Part shown: piece by piece, positions 54,601 to 64,000 of the stretch
Numbering within the stretch: position 1 is the stretch's first letter
Layout: each line of letters starts with the position of its first letter
Position numbers and translations under genes: made by a program
The notes under the pieces: model-generated
What the model was told of the DNA's origin: nothing
Seen by the model: the letters and a program-made list of their open reading frames with translations, nothing else
The model's database searches: none
NCBI GenBank assembly: GCA_014607495.2
Contig: CP053159.1
Coordinates: forward strand, 1,309,501-1,373,500
DNA: 64,000 nt
Direction: 5' to 3'
Source of the DNA: Carposina sasakii
Lineage: Eukaryota > Arthropoda > Insecta > Lepidoptera > Carposinidae

Positions 54601-57600
54601 GGCAGAGCACCAAGGGCCGATAGAACCACATGGTGCCACTTCTGACCAATTTTGAGGTTATAGTTGAGATGTACAAGTTCGGTTAGTAGTGACTGGTGAT
54701 CAGCCCATTGCCTACAACACACCAATACCCTCTTGTCCCTCCACTGACTTATACAGTATCCGGGAAGAGAAGCAGCTGGTACTATACGTTTTTTTTTTCA
54801 CTCCCAGAGCAGTATAGAAGAAGTTTTAAGCATAGTTAATAACCTTTTAAGTGCACTTTAGGTAAAGTCTTACTATGACCTGTACGTGCATAAGTACACA
54901 CGGCTGTGTTCAATATGGCAGATTCAATAATAGATTCTTGAAACCAGTGTAGATATCCTGTAGATATCTACATGTGGCTAAAAATATGTTCAGCGAAATG
55001 CATGCTATGCAAATAGACCACTATAGAATATCCACATTTGAGACTCCAAATCACATGTTTGTTCTTCCAGCACCGGTATGATGAATTTGGTGAGAGCGAC
55101 ATGTCTCACTTTTGAACCTCAAATCCACAGAGCTAAATAATAACTAGACAAGGCAAGTGTTTCTACTTGGTGTCTAAAAAGGAATTGCAAACCACTTCTA
55201 TCAGCCCTAATTCCTTCAGTCCAGGTTGAGCCTGAGCGAGCTGAACGAGTCTATTCTAATTCTTAAGTCCATTTTTTACATGCAAAGTACATACACTTAG
55301 TTTATCTAGTTATTAATAGCTCTGTGAATTTTACGTTTATAAGTGAGACATGTCGCTCTCACCAAATTCATCATACCGGTGCAGATGTACCTATGGGGAA
55401 TACCCCCAAAACACTCAATGTCCACACGTTTTACATAATAATAACATCCATACATTGTTAAAATAATAAACATGTGATTTCGAATCTGTGCGAAGGTTCT
55501 CTATAGTGGGTTATTTTTATAGCATTTCTCTTAACATACTCCTTTTGTTATACCCTGTATACTTCCAGTCGCTTACGAATAGGTACCTTATGAATATCCG
55601 ATGAACTCTGTAGGTTTTAGCGAACATGGATCCAAATGCTAGCGAGAACCCCGCAGACAGGATGTAAACTCTGCCCTGAAAAATAAAATTATCTATTATC
55701 TACTTATTATGAAATCATTAAATAGTGCCAATGTTATCTTCTATATCTAAGTATCTATTCTATACATATAATAAAAATGTAACGGATCGCTGTCTGTACA
55801 TGGAAGATATATGAGAAAAAATATTATAAGAGACCTTTATCAACGCAATAGTAACCAAAAGAAGGATTTTTTGAATTTTTGTCTGTTTGTTTGTGCGTTT
55901 GTGCACGCTAATCTCAGAAATGGCTGAACCACAAGGCTGAACCGATTTCGATGCGTTTTCAGGAATATATTGTGACAGGTCCCACTTAACATATAGGCTA
56001 CTTTTTATCCCGGGAACATATTGTTATCCCGGATAATTTCGACATTTTGTTTTTTCGGTAGTCCACGCGGACGGAGTCGCGGGCGTCCACTAGTTCTAAA
56101 ATAAAAGAATGGCAATATAGCTATTTCAATAAGTAAAAAAACTACACTGCGCATGCATGATCCTAAGGCACCGTTTTGGCCGATTGATTCTAAGTAGTAT
56201 GTTGAGGAAAGTCTAGCTATGTTGAGCTTTGAATGGGGACGACTAGGAATAAACCAATAAACCGACTTGACGTCATGGTTGAAATTATGATGTACCTATA
56301 GATGTAGCTATACTTGTCTATGTTAAAAAGTTATACATGTTCGCATAAACTACACAAAACAGAGATACAGAGATACGACTTATGTAAAAAGGTAAAAACT
56401 TATTTATTACTACTGGACGCCCGCGACTCCGTCCGCGTGGACTACAGAAAAAACAAAATGTCTAAATTATAAGGGATAAAAACATTTTCCCGGGATAAAA
56501 AGTAGCCTATATGTTAAGTGGGACCTGTCACAATATATTCCTGAAAACTGCATCGAAATCGGTTCAGCCGTTTCTGAGATTAGCGTGCACAAACGCACAG
56601 ACAAACCGACAAACAGACAAAAATTCAAAAATCATTATTTTGGGTACTATTGCGTTGATAAAGGTCTTCTATAATATTTTTTGTCATATATCTTCCATGT
56701 ACAGACAGCGATCCGTTTCATTTTTATTATATGTATAGATCAACTAGCTGTTGCTCGCGACTTCGTCCGCGTGTACTCCAAAATGTAGCCTAGGCATGTG
56801 CTTCTCCGTACTCCCGACTATATTTCAAGAAAAATTGGTTGAGTAAATAAAGCGTTATGCGGTAACAGACAAGCAAACAAAAGTCCTTTTGCATAGAATA
56901 TATAATGTTAGTTGGGATTTGTATACCACCCCTTAATAGATTGTATCGGACTAACCACAAGGGCTGTGTTTGTCGATACAAGACAGGACAGATAAGGGTA
57001 GCTACCCCTTATCGCGGTTGACCTGATTGATTTGCATTTACCCTGTAATTAGAGTGTTTACCTTGCCGCAGTACATCTCTAATTAACGTGTTATTTACCT
57101 ATTGCATAATAGGTAACTACGTAATCATCTATACACTGTACTGTATACCTGATATAAAATGGAAAAGGTTTATAAATGAAGATAAATAAATAAAAATAAA
57201 TAAATAAAATAAAATACATACAATTACAACAATGAAACAAGTCAAACAAGATAGAAACGGAGATAAAACATCTAACAATAATGAAAAGGAGCTGTGCAGG
57301 TGCACCCTATTTGCTTGAAACCTATCAGTCCCATGCCTCACACGTGTTACCTCTAAACATTCTTCTACATGGCAGAAAAAAGGAACGTTGGTGAGGTACC
57401 TAGAGACGACGATGGGCTTTTTTTACTTCTGCGCCCCAGATAGTGGCCCTGCCATGCCCCTTTATACATCTCAACTAAGACTTACAGTGTACATGGCAGA
57501 GAAAGGCAAGTGAAATATCTAGAGAGGAAGATGGGCTTCTTTTACTTCTGCGCCCTGGACAGTCATCCCGCCATGCACCTTCATGCATTTTAACTAAGAC

Positions 57601-60600
57601 TTACAGTGCACATGGCAGAGAAAGGCACGTAGTGGGGCAGAGTGGCATTGTCGACCCCCAGAAGAGCCACCGCAGTGTACACCAGCACGCAGCCGATCAG
57701 CGTCATGTTGTTCAGCCGGGGGGATGACAGCTTTATGGATCTGTAAGATTAGAAAACTATAAGGAAAGAGGAATTTGTCATTCGATTTTATTAATTGGAT
57801 TATGAGAATAGCAAATGCGCTAGCTATTCCAAAAGCCAAAGTAGTAAGTTAAAATAGACCGCTTCTGTTGGATGCTGGACCTTTGCGCGCCTCGGCAAGC
57901 GTAGCGTTAGACGTCCACCTGCCAAATGGACCAATGACTTGAAAAGGGCGGCAGGTACTGGATGGCAAAATCGGGAGATCGAGCCTTGTGTGGCGTGCTC
58001 TGGGGGAGGCCTACGTCCAGCAGTAGACTGCAATAGGCTGATGTATGTAGGTATGTATCAAACTCACCGTCTCTTACTGTAATGCAAGTTGAAGACCAAA
58101 AAAGCCAGCGCAAGGGCCACGCCAGCGGCTGCCAGTGCCGCCACTGCCAGCCTAGCCGGCGCCCATACGGAGTCAATGCGGAGGACCAGCACGCGTCTGG
58201 CTGCTGGCACTCCACCAGCCCAGAGCGGTCGAGCGCAGTCAGGGCAGTGAAGCTGCAGGTTGTGGGTGTATAGGGCTACTGTTTTTGGTCTACCGCCTGG
58301 ATAAAAAATCTAATTTAATATGAATGACTGAAGGAAGGGTGAGGGAGAGAGTTAGATGTTGTGTGTACTGTCGTTTATTTTTGTTTGTGTAATGTACTCG
58401 TAGTTGTAAGTAAAAGACAAAGATATTGTTGTGTTGTGTTTGTGCCCGAAAAGCGGCAGTAGGCTCACCCCTTACCACGTGGGACTAAATAGTCTAACTG
58501 GTGAAACGTACAACAATCCGGCTACCCACAACTAATCCAATGGGAAATGTTAACGAGTCTTTCTAAATAGGTATTATAAGCTTTTGGCGTCATACCACGG
58601 GCAGGTGAAGGTGACTTTGGTTCCTAGGGTATTAGCATAGAGGAGAACAACTATGGCATTAGTTGAACCCACTTACACACAGATAATTTCATTAATATAA
58701 AAGCAGTCAATACAGGTTGTTTTTTCGTTGCCACCCTTAACGAAGGGTACGTACTTTATACATCAAATAAAGTAAAATTATGAAAAAAAATGCTGGGAAC
58801 GATGTAAATTTTTTTGAAAAAAAAAAAAACTTAATCGTAATTTATAGTGTCCAGTGTTTATGCTAGTTTTTTCATAGACGGATATTAATTATTTCTCGTG
58901 AAAAAATCTTGCTACGCGCGACTATGTGCATTTATGCAGAAAAGCGCAGTCTATTTACTCAACTTTGGACCCTAATATCTTGGGAACCAAACTCTTCCCA
59001 GGTATGCTTCCATGGAGAAAAATGATCGTGATGATGAGGAGATTCCCTAGTTAAAACACCCTGTAAATACTCCTCGAGGTATAAATAGATGAACGAGGAA
59101 TTGCATTATTGTAGACAATAGTACCTATATAATTAATGTAACTTATTGTATGGGAATGTATAATGATTAAGCTCGTCTTTGCATAATTTATACAGGAATA
59201 CGCCAATTTGATACGGGTACGAGTATGTAGAGGTACGAGCCACAACAATCGTGGTGGATTAAGACAAAAGCCCCGACCCGCCCCCTTATTACGTAGTTAC
59301 GTACCTACCATGCAAAAGCAATGCAAATGCAGACAATTGGGAATATTCCAATCTGTCATCCTATTATGTTCCCCCAGGATGACTGGCCTGAAAAAAATGT
59401 TTGATCTGTCCCACTTTTCATACAAATAATTTTTTTAGGTCTATCACTCCAGGGGGACAACAAGGGTGATAGATGGGAGTATTGCAAAAATTGCACAATT
59501 ACCGCTGATCGCGTCTAAAATTCGTATTTCGAAACACCAATTACAAATTACAAAACCATGCGAAAATTGTGCAATTTTCGCTATCGCATTGCTGTATCAA
59601 GATACGTAATAAAGAACCGCTTGTAATGTCTGTTTACCAAGTAATCCCGTTGTAGAGCCATGTTACTTGCAATATTAATTTATTCATTCCTGCGATGTAA
59701 TTAATTAATGTACGAGCATTAGTTTTACGCTGTAGCGTATTAGCTATGGTTTTTAGCAGGCCGTATTGCATATTGTAGCTTAGAGATCCATTTCAAATCG
59801 ACCCAGCACGGGTCCGCGGTATTGTAGGGCTCCCCAATTCTTCTAATGATATGGTAATGTAGAACACATAGGTAGAACAAACACACGGGTTTACGATCGA
59901 ACATAGCCGGTATGTAAAGCTCAAACCTAGGACCTCAGAAGTGTCTACTAAGAATGTGTATAGACATCTTCTATCTATACATCTATACATATAATAAAAT
60001 TGTAACTGATCTATGTTTGTGCACGCTAATCTCAGAAACGGCTCAACTGATTTCGATGCAGTTTTCAGGAATATGTTGTGACAGGTCCCACTTAGCATAT
60101 AGGCTAATTTTTATTCCAGGAAAATGTTTTTGTCCCGGATAATTTGGACATTTTATTTTTTGTGCAGTCCACGCGGACGGAGTTGCGGGCGACCACTAGT
60201 AAATAATATGACCCTTCAATCTTACATCTGTCCCTAGAACAGAGGGTTACCACGGACAGAGCAATTTAATTAAGGTTCAAATTGATTTTGTAACTTTGGT
60301 TAAACCACTACATATTCGAAATGTTCCGTAGAGATGCGAGGGTCTAAGTTCTAAGACTTTCTGGTTCGACTGTCGGAAAATAAAAATAATGTGGCAAAGC
60401 AAACACGAAAGAAACAAACACACCTTTGTATATTTTCTTTTAGATTTTTTTGGTTATTTTTTATTGTATACTCGTACTTATAATCTTAATCTTAAACGTG
60501 AAAGTTTGTGAGTATGGATGGATTTTTTTTTTATATTCACACACTTCACAACACATTAACCTAGTCCCACACTAAGATCCGTAAGGTCTTGTGTCGTGGG

Positions 60601-63600
60601 TACTAAGCAACGGTATATAAATACATAGATAAGTATAGAAACATCCATGACTCGGAAACAAACATCGATATTCATCATATCAATGTTTGCACCTACCGGG
60701 ATTCGAACCCAGGACCTATGGCGTCGCAGGCAGGGTCACTACCTACTAGACCAATCAGCCGTCGATGGATGGATGTTTGTTACTCTATCACGTAAAAACG
60801 ACTGGAGCGATTTTAATAAAATTTGGTATGGAGTTAGCTGACACCCTGGATTAACACATAGGCTAATTTTTATCCCGGGAAAATATTTTTATCCCGGATA
60901 ATTTCGACATTTTGTTTTTTTCTGCAGTACACGCGGACGAACTAGAGTGAACATTCTAGTAAAGAATAAGAATGAGATCCTGGAGCCACGGTAGCCAGCT
61001 AGGCAGATGTAAATGATCAATAACAAGTTGCTAGCTCATCCTTAGTGGATTCTAAGCAGCTGATGTATTCTAGTGAAGCCCCGCACACTGAAGACCCGAT
61101 TAGCGCAGGATTCGGATTTTTATCAAGTGTGAAAAAGTTTTTACATCAACATTACAGCCATCTTCAGCATCAGCCTATTGCAGTCCATTGCTGGACGTAG
61201 GCCTCCACCAATGCACGCCACAAGACTGCCATGGGGGGTATTTGCCCATAGTCACCACGCTGGACAGGCGAGTTGGTGACCGCAGTTTGTATTTTGGACT
61301 ATGTTGTCAACACGGGAGGCGCTACTGCCCACCTCCCGGAAACCCTTAATTGCCTCGTACGATACCCACGGGCAGACATGGGGTGGTACGAATTCTACTC
61401 TGCCGGCACCACGCGGCGTAATTATATCTTATATAATGCCTAATTACTATGCAAAAAAGTAAAGATAATCTCTAAAATTCGCCGAGAAGGTCGAATACAA
61501 AACATTTTTTTGATTATTCTGCTACCGCCATCCATAACTTCAGATCCATTTACAAATTGACCCAGCGCGGGTTCGCGGTATTGTAGGGCTCTCCAATTTG
61601 GTTAGCAATTTACATGCTAAGTGAAATAATCTCAAGTTTCAATTGGTTTTAAGATTTTCGTGGAAATATATAGATGTGTTTTGTGAATAAATCGTTTGTA
61701 TTGTATTGTTTCTTTCGAAACTCACATTGCCCAGGTTTTGGCATTTGTTTTTACGGTTTTTATCTGCCTGACGCCATCCCTTCTCGGGTAGCTATGCCGT
61801 TATCGATTTTCAGCACTAAAAATAACTATAATTTCATATTGTTTGTATGAATAACAAGATTCACATGTAATATATGGGCGGACGGACACACACAGACATG
61901 ACGAATGTACCTATATAAGGGTTCCGTCTTTTCTTCTAAAAATACGCGTACATTTGGCCGTAGTTATGCAGTAAGCGACCAAAGCCATTTTTGGCCAAAA
62001 TGAGTTAGCTATACCATCAAAACTAGATTATTTAAAACTATATTCTGGTAAAATCTACTGTTTTTAGCACCATTTTTTGATAAATTGCTGAAAACGATCA
62101 ACAAGAAAAACAAGTATTAAATAAGTTAAAAGCAGCCACCTTGGTCGAGTTGGTCTGATTGAAGAACTATTCTTCAACTAAAATATGTATCTTTAAATGT
62201 GCAGAACACAGCCATTTTACTCGGTCGGTTTTGGTAATAACCTATAGTATAATGTTCACAATATTTTATTCTGCATAAAACGACTACTTAGGTGATCGTT
62301 TTCTTTGATTTAGGTTTTCCGTTCGTCCTGTAATTTGGTCGAATTCGCTTTTAATATTTCATAATCCACATAGAACTTTGTTGTCATTCCATTACCTATA
62401 CTAGAATTCTATGGTGACGACAATTTAAGATTGTCAAATTCCAGTTAGTAAAGAGTAATGTCTTGTTTTTTTTCCTTTTTAGCTAAGTATTTTAGTAAGT
62501 TTTTTAAGCTGACGGGTAATTTTTATCGGACGCCCCGTTCATAACCGTTCAATAAAAATAAAATTTGTGATATCATATTTAGCAGAAAACGACTACAGTT
62601 TTGGTCGTTTTCATCGATAAAGTAATTGTACACAAGTGGGTACATACATGACTAGCCGTTAGTTTGTGTTGTGTTCTGCATTAGAAAAAGACGATTTTAG
62701 AAATTCAGATGCAGTTGGCAAGTGGGAAAATAGAAGTACCTACTTTATATTTAACATGTCTAAATGTGTAAATCTAACTACCGCATCCATTTTTAGTCTA
62801 AATGTGTAAATAATCGGACTAAAAGTCTCAGTAGTCCGATGATCAGAAATCATCTGCATCATCGGACTACTGAGCCGAAAAAGTCTCAGTAGTTCGATCA
62901 TCGGACTACATCATCGGACTACTGATACTAGGGGGTTTTCTTTTGGTCATGTTATTATAAGTATGTTATATTCTTCAGGAAACGACTTTTGTTTTTAAAC
63001 CAAGATTATTACATGAAAAATAACTGTAATCTCTGTAAAACCTATTTAATATTCTGCACGAAGTTTATTTCTACCAAATGACATCAATAACTTTCAGGAA
63101 AAACGTAAGGGAACTTTAAAAAAAATAAAGAAACTTTAAACTTCAATATATCTCCCAACTCGTTTTTTATTGTTGGTCTCTTTCTGCAGAACGACGGCCA
63201 TTTAGTTCCTTTACACAGCTTGTCAACTAACATCAGAAGTAATATTAACGAAATGTTATCCCCGAATAAATTAAATTGTAGCATTACATCTATCACTTAG
63301 CAAGGGTTCGGAAAGACATTAGGGACACTCAAAAGTTAGGGTCGTAGGTGCGGCGTTCTGTACCTGGCTGTAATTTTAATGCCCGGGTTGAACTGATGGA
63401 CGGCTCGACTTCAGGGATTTGATTCTTGTTTCTCGAATGTATTTATTTTAATTACATACGAATACTAGTGGACTTCGTCCGCCTAAACTTTACCTTCATT
63501 ATTAGATCATTAACATTAATTTCCTTTCCGTGTAAATTTCAGAAAATTCTTTCTCATCTACGTCATACGAAAAACACCGTCCAAGTTTTAGATCTACAAT

Positions 63601-63888
63601 CAGCGTTGATCCGTCGGTGATTTAATACAAAGCATTTTATAGATGATGATGATGATGATGAAATTGGCATTATTACTATACCTGGTTATCAAAACTAAAA
63701 CATACAAGAAACATTAAATTATATGAAATAAGAAGCAGGCTTCTGAACGGCAGACATACCGACGAAATGTACCTAGTAGGTGAAGGTGTAAATGTCCCTA
63801 ATGTGTGTGAAGACAGTTTGAACTTGCCTTGTATTTGATAAAATGCTGATGTGCCCATTCGGTCAGCGCCATTGAAGGATACAGGACC
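51668..63888 (-). CDS. GABA-B-R3: Metabotropic GABA-B receptor subtype 3 (C-terminal half)
   Basis: Class C G-protein-coupled receptor for GABA; subtype 3 is an insect form. Exons in the window, 5' to 3': 63828-63888, 58068-58296, 57605-57740, 55587-55675, 54362-54551, 53672-53990, 53065-53291, 51668-52570. Phases agree throughout. The first exon gives GPVSFNGADRMGTSAFYQIQ, the last part of the ligand-binding domain. The seven membrane helices span the next five exons (for example AGVALALAFLVFNLHYSKR, LAFGSMFAKTYRVHRIF, CALLVIDGLIVTLW, YAYKGLLLIVGVYMAWETR). A coiled-coil-like stretch (IQNKVYKREVAALDKEIGRL) follows. The long cytoplasmic tail has SVLPPVIPRASWPS, ETKVNF and RGSPRFPHRI, which I recall from fly GABA-B-R3. 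The stop is at 51668-51670. The N-terminal Venus-flytrap exons lie beyond the right edge. The first intron here has a GC donor. Confidence 0.92.
52708..52892. mobile_element. Family C MITE, GC core (GABA-B intron)
   Basis: ggccccctgattacgttact ... aaattaggtaatcagggggc; arms include cgcgcgatcgcgattatctc and its complement, with an agtactgcgtgcgcgcaac-type centre. Confidence 0.85.
54562..54833 (-). mobile_element. Family D retroposon with 9-bp duplication at a splice acceptor
   Basis: AAGTTTTAA occurs at about 54556-54564 and again just after the element at about 54833-54841. Reversed body from tataatcacgcctttatccc to cccagagcagtatagaag. The duplicated bases are the polypyrimidine tract of the acceptor at 54552. 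Confidence 0.85.
54985..55560. mobile_element. Family F MITE interrupted by a perfect-TIR element
   Basis: Family F arms are recognisable at 54990-55069 (gcgaaatgc, tttgagactccaaatcac) and 55470-55560 (aacatgtgatttcgaatctg, catactccttttgttatacc). Between them lies 55070-55382. The right end is 26 bp inside the intron from the exon at 55587. Confidence 0.7.
55070..55382. mobile_element. 313-bp element with exact 42-bp inverted ends
   Basis: 55070-55111 equals the complement of 55341-55382 with no mismatch (starts gcaccggtatgatgaatttg). CAG on each side (cttcCAG|CACC, GGTG|CAGatg) may be a 3-bp target duplication, with the TIR then starting at CACCGG. Confidence 0.85.
55766..56095 (+). mobile_element. 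Family G, complete Helitron-like non-autonomous copy
   Basis: Starts at tctatacatataataaaaa and ends at gtcgcgggcgtccactag followed by T. A 5' TC, a 3' CTAG, a GC-rich near-hairpin just before the end (cgcggac...gtcgcg) and lack of inverted repeats fit Helitrons. Confidence 0.6.
56413..56741 (-). mobile_element. Family G, complete copy, opposite orientation
   Basis: actggacgcccgcgactccg to ttttattatatgtatagatc, about 90 percent like 55766-56095 reversed. A shorter reversed fragment (ctagctgttgctcgcgactt) lies at 56751-56890. Confidence 0.6.
57370..57611 (-). repeat. Tandem duplication of a GABA-B exon end and its splice donor
   Basis: A unit of about 121 bp containing, on the minus strand, CCTTTCTCTGCCATGT, CACTGTAAGTCTTAGTT, GGGCGCAGAAGTAAAA and CTCTCTAG. 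The exon's own end (57605) forms the first copy, 57486-57520 the second, and about 57370-57400 a degenerate third without a donor. Confidence 0.8.
58712..59066 (-). mobile_element. Family E MITE, complete
   Basis: Ends tacaggttgttttttcgttg and the complement of gttaaaacaccctgta; the inside has ttaacgaagggtacgtactt and gtctatttactcaactttgg. Confidence 0.8.
59279..59614. mobile_element. Family C MITE (AT core) interrupted by another foldback
   Basis: gcccccttattacgtagtt ... caagatacgtaataaag with paired acaattaccgc / gcaattttcgc parts. An inner foldback at about 59352-59490 pairs atctgtcatcct...gttcccccagg with ccagggggacaac...gggtgatagat. Confidence 0.65.
59785..59850. repeat. Short repeat shared with 61540-61605
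   Basis: gatccatttcaaatcgacccagcacgggtccgcggtattgtagggct (59786 on) recurs with few changes at 61551 on. Single pair, origin unknown. Confidence 0.6.
59983..60199 (+). mobile_element. Family G, internally deleted copy
   Basis: tctatacatataataaaatt to ggagttgcgggcgaccactag; lacks about 110 bp after the start relative to 55766-56095. Confidence 0.6.
60440..60960 (+). mobile_element. Family G-type element interrupted by SINE S3
   Basis: The element begins near 60455 (tactcgtacttataatctta...gtgaaagtttgtgagtatgg), is interrupted by 60523-60764, and resumes with tgtttgttactctatcacgt to cacgcggacgaactagag. Confidence 0.65.
60523..60764 (-). mobile_element. tRNA-derived SINE (family S3) with 9-bp target duplication
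   Basis: ATGGATGGA flanks it at 60514-60522 and 60765-60773. Reversed: a T run at the left is the poly(A) tail, and at the right cgggattcgaacccagg is the B box and tctagtaggtagtg the A-box region of a tRNA-like head. Single copy in the window. Confidence 0.85.
61165..61425. mobile_element. Family R retroposon copy
   Basis: cagcctattgcagtccattg to ctgccggcaccacgcggcg, close to 29087-29329 but with an extra accgcagttt-flanking block (ctggacaggcgagttggtga). Confidence 0.75.
61860..63300. repeat. Diverged palindrome-rich DNA in the GABA-B intron
   Basis: The motif ctgca(t/g)aaaacgac and close variants appear near 62272, 62582, 62676, 62977 and 63187, often next to its own complement (ggtcgttttc). 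61875-61935 is a degenerate family K tail. The cluster 62780-62940 repeats cagtagtccgatgat and its complement five times. No gene. Confidence 0.45.
63301..63827. other. Intron of the GABA-B gene, family G tail fragment
   Basis: ctagtggacttcgtccgcc at 63465-63483 is a reversed family G 3' end. (gat)n at 63641-63659. Nothing else recognised up to the GC donor at 63827/63826. Confidence 0.45.
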
Positions 63889-64000
63889 CTGGAAAATAGA
63901 TACATTATTGCGCGTATAATACGTCGATAAATGTGAGTTATGTAGATTTCGATAAACGGAAGTAATCACGGCATTTTACGGCATTCGTTGCCTGACACCA
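63889..64000. other. Intron of the GABA-B gene upstream of its first exon in this window
   Basis: On the minus strand it ends in ttttccag before the exon starting at 63888. The next upstream exon is beyond the window. Confidence 0.5.

Noticed and set aside
58580..58640. Possible extra GABA-B exon on the minus strand
   Set aside because: A short open stretch has no acceptor/donor pair in the right phase, and the protein is already continuous from the exon at 63828 to that at 58296.

Overview
The window is eukaryotic nuclear DNA, most likely from a moth or butterfly. Multi-exon genes with GT-AG introns sit in AT-rich DNA crowded with short repeats. Among them are fragments ending in the tail 'gtccacgcggacggagtcgcgggcgtc', a repeat type I associate with lepidopteran genomes. 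The insect-type GABA-B receptor subtype 3 also points to an insect. The species cannot be named from sequence alone.

Layout. 1-9.2 kb is repeat-dominated: a terminal-inverted-repeat element cut by the left edge, a long foldback element, two exons of an unrecognised Ser/Asp/Glu-rich minus-strand gene (3821-4425), a decayed non-LTR retrotransposon (5312-7553), an OTU-protease fragment, and a triplicated repeat ending 63 bp before the next start codon. 9278-18830 (+) is TARBP1, a SpoU-type tRNA 2'-O-methyltransferase. 19115-21161 (-) is AGK, the mitochondrial acylglycerol kinase. The two genes converge, and their poly(A) signals lie about 30 bp apart. 21.2-27 kb holds a decayed hAT transposase, MITEs and a minisatellite. 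27096-38082 (+) is SWT1, a nuclear RNA endonuclease with a WW domain and a PIN domain. 38-44.5 kb is a nest of MITEs. 44557-48496 (+) is DDX28, a mitochondrial DEAD-box helicase. 48.5-51.6 kb is more MITEs. 51668-63888 (-) is the 3' part of the GABA-B receptor subtype 3 gene; its 5' end lies beyond the right edge.

The five recognised genes do not form a pathway. Four are housekeeping genes (tRNA modification, mitochondrial lipid kinase, nuclear RNA quality control, mitochondrial ribosome assembly) and one is a neuronal receptor. TARBP1 and AGK each carry one single-base frameshift inside otherwise well-conserved coding sequence, which suggests assembly indels more than gene death.

What stands out is the mobile DNA. 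About twenty repeat families can be told apart by eye. Several have clean target-site duplications, several are nested, and many end within 10-30 bp of a splice site. One MITE family carries two unrelated palindromic cores between the same ends. In the GABA-B gene, a tandem duplication has copied an exon end with its splice donor, giving an in-frame 33-nt candidate mini-exon. I found no CRISPR, operon, phage or clearly new multi-gene system.
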